Shown here: positions 40,340 through 51,127 of the stretch, piece by piece
Numbering within the stretch: the first letter of the stretch is position 1
How the letters are laid out: every line of letters begins with the position of its first letter
NCBI RefSeq assembly: GCF_001830325.1
Contig: NZ_MHZG01000001.1
Span: 310,001-374,000 of the forward strand
DNA: 64,000 bases
Reading direction: 5' to 3'
Source: Polynucleobacter sp. GWA2_45_21
Lineage (GTDB): Bacteria > Pseudomonadota > Gammaproteobacteria > Burkholderiales > Burkholderiaceae
Program-made: the position numbers and the translations under genes
The notes under the pieces: model-generated
The model's input: the letters and a program-made list of their open reading frames with translations, nothing else
Told to the model about the DNA's origin: nothing
The model's database searches: none

Positions 40340-42301
40340 TTAGAAGAATTTCAATTTTTCGCCCAACTCGCGATATCGAGCCCGATCTTGCTCGGTTGCC
40401 GTGCTTGCAGCGATCTTTTGGGCGATTTCTGTCATTTCAGTTTTGAGGTGGGTGAGCTCAAGCTTTTTGAACGCCCCTTCAAGATCTGCAACCGCTCCCT
40501 CGAGATCCAAATCCGAACCCATCACCCGCTTTCTAAGGACTTCATATAAGGGGGCGAGATCACTGCGCGATAGTTGGTCTTGGAATAAAGCAAATGCACC
40601 AGCACCTACTGTAGATGGCTTGCCGTTTTCACCAGGAATCAATTCGACCTGATCGCATTGAGCTAATAAATCTTTCATCAGCTCAAGTGCTTTTGCAGAA
40701 CGTAATTCAGAGGCTTGCAAAGCAAGGGCCCTCTTATTGGCATCTAGTGCTTTGCCCAAATGGGGAAACTGAATCAAGACCCGCAACATCTGCTCAGCTA
40801 AATCAGTTGGTGCTTGTGGTGGTGCAATATTTTGTATTGAGACTCGCTTAGCGGAACCCTTGGATGCCTGCCATGGAGCACCTTGAGTTCTGTTGCCAGA
40901 ATTGCCTTGGTTGAAATTGGGTGCACGCTGATTGGTACTGGAGTAAGAACCTTGCTGCACTGGTGCAGGTGCTACTGTTAATCCACAGAAAGACTCTAAC
41001 TCGGCAGGCGTTGAATTTGTTCGAATTGCCAGCTCACGCAGAATTTGCGTACGCAACGCAATTGGTGGCATGGATAGCAATAACGGTTTTGCAGCATGAT
41101 GGGTTTGCGCTCTACCCTCTGGAGTTGTCAGCTCATGATCTTGGCTAACGATCTTGAAGAAGAAGCTTGAGATCGACATGGCTTCTTTAATAACCTTCTC
41201 AAAGGCAGGCGCGCCATAAGCACGAACATAGCTATCTGGATCATGCTCTGTCGGCAAAAATAAGAAGCGAATCTCTTTGTCATCCGACATTAATGGCAGA
41301 CATGCTTCTAATGCACGCTGTGCAGCACGCTGACCCGCAGAGTCGCCATCAAATGAAAACACTACTTTATCCGTTTGGCGTAACAGCATCCGTACGTGAT
41401 TTGCAGTGCAAGCTGTACCTAAAGTGGCAACAGCATTAGGGAAACCTAATTGTGCGAGCGCCACGACATCCATGTAACCCTCACATACGAGGACATATTC
41501 TTGCGAACGAATGGCTTGCCTTGCCTCAAACAAACCATACAGCGTATTACCTTTAGAGAACAGTGGCGTTTCAGGGGAATTTAAATACTTCGGCTCACCT
41601 TGATCTAGGATGCGCCCACCAAAGCCGATGGTCTGACCCTTAGGATTACGAATAGGAAACATGATGCGATCACGAAAACGATCGTAGCGCCGTGTTGTTT
41701 GATTTGCAGTCTGATGATTGTCAGCCTGCTCGCTCTGAATCAGCAGACCACCTTCAAGCAAAGTTTTTGCCACTTCATCATTGGCATAAGTACCAAAGAC
41801 CGCTTCAAGACCCTGCCAGCCATCGGGTGCATAACCTAAGGCATAGCGTTTAGCTATCTCGCCAGTCAGGCCGCGCCCCTTAAGGTATTCCACTGCACGA
41901 GGCGCTGTTTTGAGTTGCTGGCGATACCAATCGGCTGCTGCACTCATGACCTCACTTAAGGCCATAGTCTGCTGTTGGCGCGCAATGTCATTTGCGGTAC
42001 GCTCTTCACGCGGTACATCTAATCCCGCAGAGCGCGCCAAGTCTTCGATAGCATCCACATAGCCAAGACCGGAGTACTCCATGAGAAAACTAATCGCAGA
42101 GCCATGTGCGCCACAGCCAAAGCAGTGATAGAACTGCTTGGTAGGCGATACAGAAAATGAAGGAGATTTCTCAGAATGGAAAGGGCACAAACCCTGAAAG
42201 TTCGCGCCCGCTTTTTTTAACTTCACGTGCTGCCCAACCACATCCACGATGTCAACCCGATTTAACAAATCGGCGATGAAGGATTGGGGAATGAGAGCCA
42301 T
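40340..42301 (-). CDS. dnaG: DNA primase DnaG
   Basis: A 653-aa primase. The N-terminal zinc-binding domain has CPFHSEKSPSF and HCFGCGAHG. The catalytic RNA-polymerase/Toprim region includes MFPIRNPKGQTIGFGGR, VCEGYMDVVAL (catalytic Glu) and FSFDGDSAGQRAA (Asp pair). The C-terminal part is less conserved, as usual for the helicase-binding domain. It lies downstream of yqeY and upstream of rpoD. Confidence 0.97.
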   Translation of the reverse strand: MALIPQSFIADLLNRVDIVDVVGQHVKLKKAGANFQGLCPFHSEKSPSFSVSPTKQFYHCFGCGAHGSAISFLMEYSGLGYVDAIEDLARSAGLDVPREERTANDIARQQQTMALSEVMSAAADWYRQQLKTAPRAVEYLKGRGLTGEIAKRYALGYAPDGWQGLEAVFGTYANDEVAKTLLEGGLLIQSEQADNHQTANQTTRRYDRFRDRIMFPIRNPKGQTIGFGGRILDQGEPKYLNSPETPLFSKGNTLYGLFEARQAIRSQEYVLVCEGYMDVVALAQLGFPNAVATLGTACTANHVRMLLRQTDKVVFSFDGDSAGQRAAQRALEACLPLMSDDKEIRFLFLPTEHDPDSYVRAYGAPAFEKVIKEAMSISSFFFKIVSQDHELTTPEGRAQTHHAAKPLLLSMPPIALRTQILRELAIRTNSTPAELESFCGLTVAPAPVQQGSYSSTNQRAPNFNQGNSGNRTQGAPWQASKGSAKRVSIQNIAPPQAPTDLAEQMLRVLIQFPHLGKALDANKRALALQASELRSAKALELMKDLLAQCDQVELIPGENGKPSTVGAGAFALFQDQLSRSDLAPLYEVLRKRVMGSDLDLEGAVADLEGAFKKLELTHLKTEMTEIAQKIAASTATEQDRARYRELGEKLKFF

Positions 42302-42351
42302 CAGTAGTGGGTGAGGCTTTTTTAAGTGTTGAGTTTTAGCTTATTTCGAAC

Positions 42352-42798
42352 TTACTTCGCGAGCGCAGCTTTAACCAAACCAGAAACTTTGCCCATATCG
42401 GCTTTACCAGCCAACTGACCTTTCAGAACGCCAATCACTTTGCCCATGTCTTGTGGGCCAGCCGCTCCAGTTGATGCAACTGCTGCAGCTACAGCTGCTT
42501 CCACTTCAGCATCAGATAATTGCGCAGGCAAGTAGTCTTGCAGAATAACCATCTCAGCAGCTTCAATTGCGACTAAATCATCACGATTGGCTTTTTCAAA
42601 TTGAGAGATCGAGTCTTTACGTTGCTTAATCATCTTCTCAACGGTAGCAATGACACTCGCATCATCCATCACAATGCGATCGTCTACTTCACGCTGTTTG
42701 ATGGCCGCCAATAAAAGACGAATAGTTCCAAGGCGTGCCACTTCTTTTGCACGCATCGCGTTTTTCATATCTTCGGTGATTTGATCTTTCAGACTCAT
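42352..42798 (-). CDS. yqeY: GatB/YqeY domain-containing protein
   Basis: A 148-aa protein with the GatB/YqeY fold: MSLKDQITEDMKNAMRAKEV at the start, TIRLLLAAIKQREVD, KMIKQRKDSISQFEKANR, and a C-terminal GKVIGVLKGQLAGKADMGKV. The family is thought to bind tRNA, as the tail domain of the amidotransferase subunit GatB does, but its own role is unclear. Location between rpsU and dnaG is typical of many Proteobacteria. Confidence 0.93.
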   Translation of the reverse strand: MSLKDQITEDMKNAMRAKEVARLGTIRLLLAAIKQREVDDRIVMDDASVIATVEKMIKQRKDSISQFEKANRDDLVAIEAAEMVILQDYLPAQLSDAEVEAAVAAAVASTGAAGPQDMGKVIGVLKGQLAGKADMGKVSGLVKAALAK

Positions 42799-42851
42799 GG
42801 CATTTTTCCCGGTATTCAGTATCTAATAAATTGCTGGTGATTCAAAAGCAA

Positions 42852-42882
42852 AAACCCGCTGCGTTTCACCGTCAGCGGGTTT
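42852..42882 (-). terminator. Terminator between rpsU and yqeY
   Basis: Perfect 10-bp inverted repeat AAACCCGCTG / CAGCGGGTTT with an 11-base loop, 35 bases after rpsU. A terminator at this place in E. coli reduces dnaG-rpoD expression relative to rpsU; the same logic is likely here. Confidence 0.85.
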
Positions 42883-42917
42883 CAAAGCCTCTCGGTGAGG
42901 AGAGCTTTTAAATTCGA

Positions 42918-43130
42918 TTAGTAAAGCTTTTTAGGCAACATCTGGCTGCGAATACGCTTGTAATGGCGTTTAGCAGCAGCGGCCTTCTTACGCTTACGTT
43001 CAGCCGTTGGCTTCTCGTAGAACTCGCGGGCACGCAAGTCTGTCAAAAGACCATTTTTTTCAATGGTGCGCTTGAAACGGCGCAATGCCACTTCAAAAGG
43101 TTCGTTCTCACGGAGGCGGACTGTAGTCAT
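42918..43130 (-). CDS. rpsU: 30S ribosomal protein S21
   Basis: A 70-aa basic protein with the family core [20 protein letters not shown] and a Lys/Arg-rich tail ([20 protein letters not shown]). S21 helps initiation complexes bind mRNA. It is divergent from tsaD with 77 bases between them, an arrangement shared with E. coli (tsaD/ygjD beside rpsU). Confidence 0.97.
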   Translation of the reverse strand: MTTVRLRENEPFEVALRRFKRTIEKNGLLTDLRAREFYEKPTAERKRKKAAAAKRHYKRIRSQMLPKKLY

Positions 43131-43207
43131 ACTTGTTTAACTCGTATATGCTCGAAAAATATCGAAAAATTAACTGAAACGCGATTCTAGCACGACCAAG
43201 CAAAAAA

Positions 43208-44281
43208 ATGATTGTTTTAGGCATAGAAACTTCTTGTGATGAGACCGGGGTGGCCCTCTACGACACCTCCCCCTGGGAAAACCACGCCCCAGCCCATCAA
43301 GGCATCCTAGGACAGGCTTTGCACTCCCAGATTGCCATGCATCGGGATTATGGGGGTGTTGTCCCAGAATTGGCCTCCAGAGACCATATAAGACGGGTTT
43401 TACCCCTTTTGGACGATGCTTTGCATGAAGCTGGGCTCAAATTAAAGGATATTGATGCCGTGGCCTATACCCAAGGCCCTGGATTGGCTGGCGCCCTTCT
43501 GGTAGGTAGCGCTTTTGCCAAATCCTTGGCTCAAGGCCTGAATTTGCCCTCCATTGGGGTGCACCACCTCGAAGGACACCTACTTTCACCGCTTTTAGGG
43601 GCTTCAGTACCGGAATTCCCCTTTATCGCCCTCTTAGTCTCCGGTGGGCATACCCAGCTGATGCTGGTCAGCGGGGTTGGTAAATACCAACTTCTGGGGG
43701 AAACATTAGACGATGCTGCCGGCGAAGCCTTTGATAAAACCGCCAAATTATTGGGTTTGGACTACCCCGGCGGTGCCGCCATCTCCAAATTGGCAGAAAA
43801 AGGACAATCTGGACGATTTGATTTGCCCAAACCAATGCTGCATTCAGGAGATTTAGATTTTTCTTTCTCCGGACTAAAAACTGCGGTCCTGAACCAGGTG
43901 AAAAAATTTGAGGTACTGGGCATTACCGATCCTAAAGAGATTGCAACATTTCATGCAGATCTTGCACGTAGCTTTGTCGATTCTTTAGTAGCAGTGCTGG
44001 TCAGCAAATCAGAGAAAGCACTCAAGCAAACGGGTTGTAAACACTTGGTACTAGCTGGTGGTGTAGGCGCCAATTTGCAATTGCGCGCAGCTCTCAATGC
44101 TAGCGCCAAGAAGAATCGATTTGAAGTGCACTATCCACCAGTCGATCTATGTACCGATAACGGCGTCATGATTGCATTTGCTGGAGCGCTGCGCATGTTG
44201 GCAGAAAATAATGGCTCAACAACTTCAGGTGCTTTTGATATCAAACCCCGTTGGGATCTGGCGAGCAATAATCTGAGTTGA
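43208..44281 (+). CDS. tsaD: tRNA N6-threonylcarbamoyladenosine transferase subunit TsaD
   Basis: A 357-aa ASKHA-fold enzyme that, with TsaB and TsaE, transfers the threonylcarbamoyl group to A37 of ANN-decoding tRNAs. It starts [19 protein letters not shown]. The metal-binding HHLEGH motif is in [13 protein letters not shown], followed by [10 protein letters not shown] and late glycine-rich [11 protein letters not shown]. The stop codon abuts the convergent folE2 stop without a gap. Confidence 0.97.
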   Translation: MIVLGIETSCDETGVALYDTSPWENHAPAHQGILGQALHSQIAMHRDYGGVVPELASRDHIRRVLPLLDDALHEAGLKLKDIDAVAYTQGPGLAGALLVGSAFAKSLAQGLNLPSIGVHHLEGHLLSPLLGASVPEFPFIALLVSGGHTQLMLVSGVGKYQLLGETLDDAAGEAFDKTAKLLGLDYPGGAAISKLAEKGQSGRFDLPKPMLHSGDLDFSFSGLKTAVLNQVKKFEVLGITDPKEIATFHADLARSFVDSLVAVLVSKSEKALKQTGCKHLVLAGGVGANLQLRAALNASAKKNRFEVHYPPVDLCTDNGVMIAFAGALRMLAENNGSTTSGAFDIKPRWDLASNNLS

Positions 44282-45109
44282 TTACTTAGCTAGACTAATT
44301 TTGGCGTAGGCACTGTGATTGTGAATCGACTCAAAGTTCTCAGCCTCAACCACCAAAGACAAAATACGATCATCGTCTTTTAGTTGGCCAGCAACATCAC
44401 GCACCAAGTCTTCTACAAACTTTGGATTGTCATACGCACGCTCTGTAACCCACTTCTCATCAGGGCGCTTGAGTAAGCCCCACAACTCGCTTGAGGCTTG
44501 GCTCTCAGCGGCTGCAACCAAATCTTCTACCGTCATCTTGGTCTGCGGATCAAGCTCAACAGACATGGTTACGTGTGAGCGCTGATTGTGTGCGCCATAT
44601 TCAGAAATCTCTTTAGAGCAAGGGCACAAACTCATCACTGGAACTAAGGCGCGGAGGTTTAACTCAACGTCGATTGCACCAGCCGCATTTTGTTTTGCTT
44701 TCGCGGTCCAAGTCACTTCGTAATCCATCAAGCTTTCAACACCAGATACGGGCGCAGCTTTTTTTACGAAGTGTGTGTAGGTAAATTGAATACGACCTTC
44801 TGTTGCATTCAGTAAAGGCAACATCTCACGCACCATGGCTACGACCGATGCACTGTCAATTGGTTCATTGTGTTTTTGCAAAAGCGCAATGAAGCGGGAC
44901 ATATGAGTACCCTTCACATGCGCAGGCAAAGCTACATCCATTTCAAAATTACCAACAGCTGGCATCACACCTGTCTGGGTGCGAATGCTTAATGGATGAC
45001 GCAACCCCCGAATGCCCACCTGCTCAATTGGTAGCGCACGCTCATCATGCGAGGACTGAATGTCCGGCATGGTTTGCGGTTTGAGAAAGGCGGTGTTGAT
45101 GTCGTTCAT
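44282..45109 (-). CDS. folE2: GTP cyclohydrolase FolE2 (type IB)
   Basis: A 275-aa GTP cyclohydrolase of the COG1469 type, producing dihydroneopterin triphosphate for folate (and queuosine) synthesis. The active-site block LCPCSKEISEYGAHNQRSHV, with the catalytic Cys, is complete, and EAENFESIHNHSAYAKI closes the protein. The ATG at 45109 is the family start; an extended frame would overlap dxs. It is the last gene of the xseB-ispA-dxs-folE2 run. Confidence 0.95.
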   Translation of the reverse strand: MNDINTAFLKPQTMPDIQSSHDERALPIEQVGIRGLRHPLSIRTQTGVMPAVGNFEMDVALPAHVKGTHMSRFIALLQKHNEPIDSASVVAMVREMLPLLNATEGRIQFTYTHFVKKAAPVSGVESLMDYEVTWTAKAKQNAAGAIDVELNLRALVPVMSLCPCSKEISEYGAHNQRSHVTMSVELDPQTKMTVEDLVAAAESQASSELWGLLKRPDEKWVTERAYDNPKFVEDLVRDVAGQLKDDDRILSLVVEAENFESIHNHSAYAKISLAK

Positions 45110-45134
45110 GGCTCTATTTTCAGGCAAAAATGAC

Positions 45135-47039
45135 TTATTTGCCTGCGGCGACAGGATTTGCAGCGGTTTTAACAGGAAAACGCAAGGAAATCGCCTTTGC
45201 AATCCCCTCGGAGTCTAGGCCACATTTACTCATCAGCAGCTTGTAATCACCATGCTCCACGAATTGATCTGGAAGACCTAGTTGCAATAGGGGCTTGTTA
45301 ATACCCATAGCAGAGAGGGCTTCTAAACACGCACTACCAGCACCGCCCTGAATCGCACCATCCTCAATCGTCACAAAATAATCATGGTCTTGTGCCAAGG
45401 ATTTGAGCAGCTCAAGATCTAATGGTTTTACAAAACGCATGTTGGCAACCGAGGCATCCATTTGCTCTGCCACTTCAAGCGCTGGGTACAGCAAAGTACC
45501 AAAAGCCAAAATCGCAATACGCTGCCCAGCAGATGCATTGGACTTACGGCGTAACTCACCTTTGCCTAATGGCACGGTACGCAATTCTTTTGAAGGAATC
45601 GTCCCCACACCGGCACCACGTGGGTAACGCACTGCGCTTGGGTGAGGCTGATGAAAAGCAGTGGTCAATAAATCACGGCACTCCGCTTCATCTGCCGGCG
45701 TCAATACCAACATATTCGGAATACAGCGCAAGAACGGAATGTCATATGCGCCTGCATGCGTTGCTCCATCTGCGCCAACCAAACCAGCGCGGTCCAATGC
45801 AAATAGCACTGGCAAATCCTGAATAGCTACATCATGAATCAGTTGATCGTAAGCACGTTGCAGGAAGGTTGAATAAATCGCAACGACCGGCTTCATGCCT
45901 TCGCATGCCATACCCGCAGCAAAAGTGACTGCATGTTGTTCGGCAATGCCGACGTCGTAATAACGCTTCGGGAAATTCTGTTCAAACTCAACAAGACCGG
46001 AACCTTCACGCATGGCTGGTGTGATGCCAATCAACAATGGATCGGCATGCGCCATATCGCAGAGCCACTCTCCAAATACTTGCGTAAAGGTTTTTTGAGT
46101 TGCACCAGTGGACTTCTTAACACCCTCTTCCGGATTGAACTTACTTGGTCCGTGATACAGAACTGGGTCTGCTTCAGCTAACTCATAGCCCTGACCCTTG
46201 CGCGTCACGACATGCAAGAACTGTGGGCCACGGCCTTCAAGCGCCAAGCGGCGTACGTTTTGCAACATCGGAATGAGCGCATCTAAATCGTGACCATCAA
46301 TTGGGCCGAAATAGTTAAAGCCAAACTCTTGAAAAATCGTAGAGGGTGAGACCATGCCCTTGGCATGATCTTCTAAGCGTTTAGCAAACTCACGCAAAGG
46401 AGGCGCAATGGATAGAACGCTATCAATACCCTTTTTGGTTGCAGAGTAGATATTGCCACTCAGCAATCTAGCGAGGTGTCGATTGAGCGCGCCCACTGCT
46501 GGAGAGATCGACATATCGTTGTCATTCAGAATTACTACCAATGGTAAGTCGTCATACACACCGGCATTGTTCATGGCTTCAAATGCCATGCCGCCAGTCA
46601 TTGCGCTATCACCAATCACTGCAACGGCAACTTGTTTCTCGCCCTTGGTCTGGAAGGCACGTGCCATACCCATCGCTGCAGAAATACTCGTAGAAGAGTG
46701 GCCAGTACCAAAGGCATCGTATTCACTTTCAGCGCGACGAGGAAAACCGGACAAGCCATCGAACTGACGCAAGGTATTCATGCGCTCGCGACGACCAGTT
46801 AATATTTTGTGCGGATAACTTTGATGACCCACATCCCACACCACACGATCGGCCGGTGTATCAAACACATAGTGCAGCGCGATTGATAACTCGACCGTTC
46901 CTAAATTAGAGGAAAGGTGTCCCCCTGTTTTAGAAACAGAATCCAAAACAAACTGACGTAACTCATCTGCGAGTGCAGGAAGCTGCTCACGGGGAAGTTT
47001 TTTTAAATCTGCAGGGGAGTGAATGGAATTTAAAGTCAT
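45135..47039 (-). CDS. dxs: 1-deoxy-D-xylulose-5-phosphate synthase
   Basis: A 634-aa thiamine-diphosphate enzyme that condenses pyruvate and glyceraldehyde-3-phosphate, the first step of the MEP isoprenoid pathway. The ThDP motif is seen from [10 protein letters not shown] to [10 protein letters not shown]. The transketolase-like middle domain has [17 protein letters not shown], and the C-terminus [15 protein letters not shown]. The ATG at 47039 is used. It sits 16 bases after ispA, so both isoprenoid genes are co-expressed. Confidence 0.97.
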   Translation of the reverse strand: MTLNSIHSPADLKKLPREQLPALADELRQFVLDSVSKTGGHLSSNLGTVELSIALHYVFDTPADRVVWDVGHQSYPHKILTGRRERMNTLRQFDGLSGFPRRAESEYDAFGTGHSSTSISAAMGMARAFQTKGEKQVAVAVIGDSAMTGGMAFEAMNNAGVYDDLPLVVILNDNDMSISPAVGALNRHLARLLSGNIYSATKKGIDSVLSIAPPLREFAKRLEDHAKGMVSPSTIFQEFGFNYFGPIDGHDLDALIPMLQNVRRLALEGRGPQFLHVVTRKGQGYELAEADPVLYHGPSKFNPEEGVKKSTGATQKTFTQVFGEWLCDMAHADPLLIGITPAMREGSGLVEFEQNFPKRYYDVGIAEQHAVTFAAGMACEGMKPVVAIYSTFLQRAYDQLIHDVAIQDLPVLFALDRAGLVGADGATHAGAYDIPFLRCIPNMLVLTPADEAECRDLLTTAFHQPHPSAVRYPRGAGVGTIPSKELRTVPLGKGELRRKSNASAGQRIAILAFGTLLYPALEVAEQMDASVANMRFVKPLDLELLKSLAQDHDYFVTIEDGAIQGGAGSACLEALSAMGINKPLLQLGLPDQFVEHGDYKLLMSKCGLDSEGIAKAISLRFPVKTAANPVAAGK

Positions 47040-47055
47040 CAAATCTTCAGTAATC

Positions 47056-47958
47056 TTATTTGCCTCTATTAACTACTAACAGAGCCAAATCTTTTAGGGC
47101 TTGGGCTTTAGGACCAAAACTCTCTAAGCTAGCAATTGCCGTTTCTTGCAAATCTTTTGCCGCTTTCTGTGCATAGTCTAAACCCATCAAGGTCACATAG
47201 GTTGGCTTGTCATTCGCAGCATCTTTTCCGGCAGTTTTACCCAGGGTTTGACTATCCGCAGTGGCATCGAGCACATCATCCACAATTTGAAAGGCCAGAC
47301 CTAAGGCTTGGGCGTAATTTTGTAGATGCTGCATTTGACTTGGATTAAGTTTGGCAGCAATACCACCCATCTCTACCGAACAAGAAAGCAGAGCTCCTGT
47401 TTTCATCGCATGCATTTGCTTTAAGCCAGCGAGATCCAGCTTCTTTCCCACGCTGTCCAGGTCGATTGCTTGCCCGCCTGCCATGCCGCGCGAGCCAGAT
47501 GCACTAGCTAATGCACTAATCATCGCCAAGCGAATGTCGGCGTCACACTGCGCATTTGCCAACACTTCAAATGCGCGAGTCTGCAATGCATCGCCAACCA
47601 ACAAGGCAGTTGCCTCGTCATAGGCCTTATGTACTGTAGGTCGACCACGACGCAAATCATCATCGTCCATACAAGGTAAGTCGTCATGCACCAAGGAATA
47701 AGCATGAATGCATTCAATCGCCACTGCAGCCGCATCTAAGGCAGCTTGCCTTACTTCACTGGTTTCATCACCTAACTCACCAGCGGCATAAACCAATAAA
47801 GGACGAATACGTTTGCCGCCACCTTGAGCGGCGTAACGCATAGCTTCATGCAAACGCGCAGGGTTTGTATTGGCAGCATCGAGCAAGTTCTCTAAAGCCA
47901 ATTCAGTTCGTTGCCCGTGAGCACGAACCCAATCCTCGAATGAAAGCGTATTGTTCAT
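47056..47958 (-). CDS. ispA: Farnesyl/geranyl diphosphate synthase IspA
   Basis: A 300-aa trans-prenyltransferase. The first Asp-rich motif is [17 protein letters not shown], the second [29 protein letters not shown] is the usual N-terminal block. The product length (C15) is inferred from similarity to IspA and from xseB-ispA-dxs context. Confidence 0.95.
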   Translation of the reverse strand: MNNTLSFEDWVRAHGQRTELALENLLDAANTNPARLHEAMRYAAQGGGKRIRPLLVYAAGELGDETSEVRQAALDAAAVAIECIHAYSLVHDDLPCMDDDDLRRGRPTVHKAYDEATALLVGDALQTRAFEVLANAQCDADIRLAMISALASASGSRGMAGGQAIDLDSVGKKLDLAGLKQMHAMKTGALLSCSVEMGGIAAKLNPSQMQHLQNYAQALGLAFQIVDDVLDATADSQTLGKTAGKDAANDKPTYVTLMGLDYAQKAAKDLQETAIASLESFGPKAQALKDLALLVVNRGK

Positions 47959-47980
47959 GAAGGCTTAATTTGCGCGTGAC

Positions 47981-48214
47981 TTAGGCTTCAAATACTCGAA
48001 CTTGCTGCTCAACTTGAGCCAGCATGGCCTGGCAGTGTTTCAGGAGAGCTGCACCACGCTGGTAAGCCAAAAGTGTCTCTTCCAGGGAGAATTTGCCAGA
48101 CTCCATGTCAGAAATTAGCTTTTCCAGCTCCTTTACAGCCTGCTCATAACGCAAGTTAGGGTCGATTTGAACCTCAAGACCGGGTTTCTGACCCTCAGAT
48201 TTCTTTGCTGGCAT
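47981..48214 (-). CDS. xseB: Exodeoxyribonuclease VII small subunit
   Basis: A 77-aa protein with the family core RYEQAVKELEKLISDMESGK and LEETLLAYQRGAALLKHCQ. It forms the XseA-XseB nuclease. The position before ispA and dxs is the standard gene order. Confidence 0.95.
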   Translation of the reverse strand: MPAKKSEGQKPGLEVQIDPNLRYEQAVKELEKLISDMESGKFSLEETLLAYQRGAALLKHCQAMLAQVEQQVRVFEA

Positions 48215-48376
48215 TGGCTTATTTCCTTCAAATTTCTTACAGATATAGCCCTACATATTAAAGCGAGACGGGGGTCAGATGGGTATAATCCCCTCCTTCC
48301 TTTCCAATATCGATCCGTCGATGGTTGGATTGGTTATTCCGCTTAGCTTCGGCTGACGTTTTCGGGGGTGGGGAGA

Positions 48377-49483
48377 ATGACTAATCTGGCTACCGCGCAG
48401 CAGCTTGCGCCGTCCAACTTACAACTGCCGGTTTCGGCTTATTTTGACGTTGAGCTCTATCAGCGTGAAATTGAACTGCTTTTTAAGCAGGGCCCGGGCT
48501 ATGTTGGTCACGAACTCATGGTTCCTGAAGTTGGCTCCTACCAAACCTTGACCTCAGAAAATGAAGGTCGCCTCTTGGTCCGCAATCAAGAAGGTATTGA
48601 ACTCCTATCCAATGTCTGCCGTCATCGCCAAGCACTCATGCTCAATGGCAAAGGCAAAGCGGACAATATTGTTTGCCCATTGCATCGTTGGACCTATGAT
48701 TTAAATGGTCAACTCATGGGCGCACCCCATTTTGAAGATAAGCCTTGTCTAAATTTAGGTAAATCTCCTTTGCAGAATTGGCAGGGACTCTTATTTGAAG
48801 GTCCGCGTGATGTGCGAACCGATCTTGCCAAACTCGGCGTCGCTAATGATCTCAACTTTGAAGGTTATGTACTGGATCACGTTGAAGTCCATGAATGCAA
48901 TTACAACTGGAAGACTTTTATTGAGGTCTACCTCGAGGACTATCACGTTGTTCCATTTCACCCAGGCTTGGGTAAGTTTGTTTCTTGCGAAGACCTGCGT
49001 TGGGAATTCGGTGACTGGCACAGCGTACAAACTGTTGGCATTCACAAGAATCTAGAGAAACCTGGATCACCGGTTTATCAAAAGTGGCATGAAGCAGTAC
49101 TGCGCCACCACGAGGGCAAAACACCCCGCCATGGCGCCATCTGGCTGACCTACTATCCGAATGTGATGGTGGAGTGGTACCCAGGCGTGCTATGCGTCTC
49201 CACCCTGCACCCCATGGGTCCGAATAAAACTCGGAACGTAGTTGAGTTCTACTACCCAGAAGAGATCGCCCTCTTTGAGCGTGAGTTTGTGGAGGCAGAG
49301 CGTGCAGCCTATATGGAAACCTGCATTGAAGATGATGAAATTGCGGAACGTATGGATGCCGGTCGCGCCGCCCTGCTAGCCCGCGGTCAAAATGAAGTGG
49401 GCCCATACCAAAGCCCAATGGAAGATGGCATGCAACATTTCCATGAATGGTACCGTCGCGCCATGAGTTACGAAGGCGCATAA
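48377..49483 (+). CDS. Rieske [2Fe-2S] aromatic-ring-hydroxylating oxygenase, alpha subunit type
   Basis: A 368-aa oxygenase. The Rieske ligands are in NVCRHRQALML and CPLHRWTYDLNG (C-x-H ... C-x2-H). The C-terminal catalytic domain holds the mononuclear iron region EVYLEDYHVVPFHPGLG. No separate ferredoxin or reductase genes are adjacent. The substrate is unknown. The ATG at 48377 with GGGGAG upstream is preferred to a GTG nine bases earlier. Confidence 0.88.
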   Translation: MTNLATAQQLAPSNLQLPVSAYFDVELYQREIELLFKQGPGYVGHELMVPEVGSYQTLTSENEGRLLVRNQEGIELLSNVCRHRQALMLNGKGKADNIVCPLHRWTYDLNGQLMGAPHFEDKPCLNLGKSPLQNWQGLLFEGPRDVRTDLAKLGVANDLNFEGYVLDHVEVHECNYNWKTFIEVYLEDYHVVPFHPGLGKFVSCEDLRWEFGDWHSVQTVGIHKNLEKPGSPVYQKWHEAVLRHHEGKTPRHGAIWLTYYPNVMVEWYPGVLCVSTLHPMGPNKTRNVVEFYYPEEIALFEREFVEAERAAYMETCIEDDEIAERMDAGRAALLARGQNEVGPYQSPMEDGMQHFHEWYRRAMSYEGA

Positions 49484-49521
49484 TTTAGTAACACCCATCC
49501 CGCTCTCAATAGGAAGCCATC

Positions 49522-50352
49522 ATGACGCCTCTCATCACTGCAAACCAGTTAGAAGAAATCATTAACAGTGGCGAGAATGTATTGCTCTGTGATTGCCGCT
49601 TTGATTTAGTTGATCCAGAAGCTGGTCGCAAGTCTTATTTAGAGGGGCATATTCCTGGGGCTCTTTATGTCGACCTGGACCACGATTTGTCTGGTGAAAA
49701 GACAGGTAAGAATGGCCGTCACCCGCTACCTAGTCCTGAGGCTTGGGCACAAACTAAATCGCGCTTGGGTATTGATTCAAATACCTTGGTAGTTGCTTAC
49801 GATAATCAAGGTTCCGTATATGCCAGTCGCTTATGGTGGATGCTCAGAGCTACTGGCCATGCAAATGTGCAGGTCTTAGATGGTGGTCTAGACGCCTGGA
49901 ATGGCCCGATTGGCACAATGCCACGTGAAGCAAAACCCACAACAACACCGGTACCTGCAATGCCTTATGTTGGCCTAGTAACGGTAGAGGAAGTTGTTCA
50001 TAATCTCCAAGCCAAAAATAATGTCGTTGTGGATGCTCGTGCAAATGATCGCTTCCATGGTCAAAATGAAACCTTAGATCCTGTTGGCGGACACATCCCC
50101 AATGCAATGAATTATTGCTTCAGAGAAAATCTCTCCAGAAAAAGTTTCAAGACCCCAGAACAACTTTATAAAGACTTTGTAGGCCTCTTGGGATCAACCA
50201 AAGCTTCTGAAGTCATTCATCAATGTGGCTCTGGAGTTACAGCCTGTCATAACCTGTTGGCCATGGAGATTGCTGGCCTCAAAGGTTCACGTCTGTATGC
50301 AGGTAGTTGGAGTGAGTGGTGCGCCGACCCAAGCAGGCCAGTAGCGCTTTAA
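49522..50352 (+). CDS. sseA: Thiosulfate/3-mercaptopyruvate sulfurtransferase (two rhodanese domains)
   Basis: A 276-aa protein of two rhodanese domains. The first has LLCDCRFDLVDPEAGRKSYL and no active Cys. The second carries the active loop HQCGSGVTACHN. CGSG(V/I)TA is the pattern of mercaptopyruvate sulfurtransferases. It probably acts in the cytosol. Its last four bases overlap the convergent ZIP gene. Confidence 0.92.
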   Translation: MTPLITANQLEEIINSGENVLLCDCRFDLVDPEAGRKSYLEGHIPGALYVDLDHDLSGEKTGKNGRHPLPSPEAWAQTKSRLGIDSNTLVVAYDNQGSVYASRLWWMLRATGHANVQVLDGGLDAWNGPIGTMPREAKPTTTPVPAMPYVGLVTVEEVVHNLQAKNNVVVDARANDRFHGQNETLDPVGGHIPNAMNYCFRENLSRKSFKTPEQLYKDFVGLLGSTKASEVIHQCGSGVTACHNLLAMEIAGLKGSRLYAGSWSEWCADPSRPVAL

Positions 50353-51122
50353 TGCAGTAGCGAGAGCAAGATTACAAACCCAACGCCGCAAGCAATCAAA
50401 ATCGTTTGACGTAAAGACTCGGCCCAATGTGGGCGGCGATGCATTTGTGGAATAAGATCACTCACTGCAATGTAGATAAAACTACTTGCAGCAATCACGA
50501 GCAAATAAGGCATTGCCGCATTCACTCGCTCTAAAAAGAAATACGCCAACACCCCGCCGACTACCGCAGATAAACCACAAATCAGGTTGTACATGAGCGC
50601 ACGCGTGCGCGTGAATCCTGCATTGAGTAATACGATGAAATCGCCAATTTCCTGCGGGATCTCGTGGGCAATAATGGCAATCGCAGTAAAGATACCAACC
50701 TGGTAATCAGCCATAAATGCAGCTGCAATCAAAACACCATCAACAAAATTATGCAGTCCATCGCCCACCAAAATCATCCAACCACTGCGGCCTGCTACTT
50801 CTGCATCATGTCCATGGTGATGGCCATGACCATCCCCTTCGTGATGATGGCTATGACGTAGTAAAGCAATTTTTTCAAGCAAGAAAAAGCCCAAGAGGCC
50901 TGCCAGCAAGGTAGCAAATAGCAACTGAGCATCTACACCTGGCATCGTAAATGCCTCAGGCAATGAATGCAGCAAGGCAGTAGCTAGCAAAATACCTACC
51001 GACACACTGACCATGCTGTGAACCATCTTTGACAGAAAAGATAATGAAAAGCTTGCTGCAACAAGAACGCTAGCAGCTCCTGCTAGCGCTGTTACCAACA
51101 AAATGCTTTGTAGTACTGACAT
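50349..51122 (-). CDS. ZIP family metal transporter
   Basis: A 257-aa membrane protein with about eight hydrophobic segments. A His-rich cytosolic loop (HSHHHEGDGHGHHHGHD) lies between TM3 and TM4, and the metal path residues are in GDGLHNFVDGVLIAAAF and HEIPQEIGDFIVLL. This is the ZIP type that moves zinc or similar divalent ions inward. The specific metal is not determinable. Confidence 0.92.
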   Translation of the reverse strand: MSVLQSILLVTALAGAASVLVAASFSLSFLSKMVHSMVSVSVGILLATALLHSLPEAFTMPGVDAQLLFATLLAGLLGFFLLEKIALLRHSHHHEGDGHGHHHGHDAEVAGRSGWMILVGDGLHNFVDGVLIAAAFMADYQVGIFTAIAIIAHEIPQEIGDFIVLLNAGFTRTRALMYNLICGLSAVVGGVLAYFFLERVNAAMPYLLVIAASSFIYIAVSDLIPQMHRRPHWAESLRQTILIACGVGFVILLSLLH

Positions 51123-51127
51123 GTAAA

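Noticed and set aside
48215..48376. Riboswitch-like leader before the Rieske oxygenase gene
   Set aside because: Some short complementarity is visible, but no known riboswitch motif or clear terminator/antiterminator pair.
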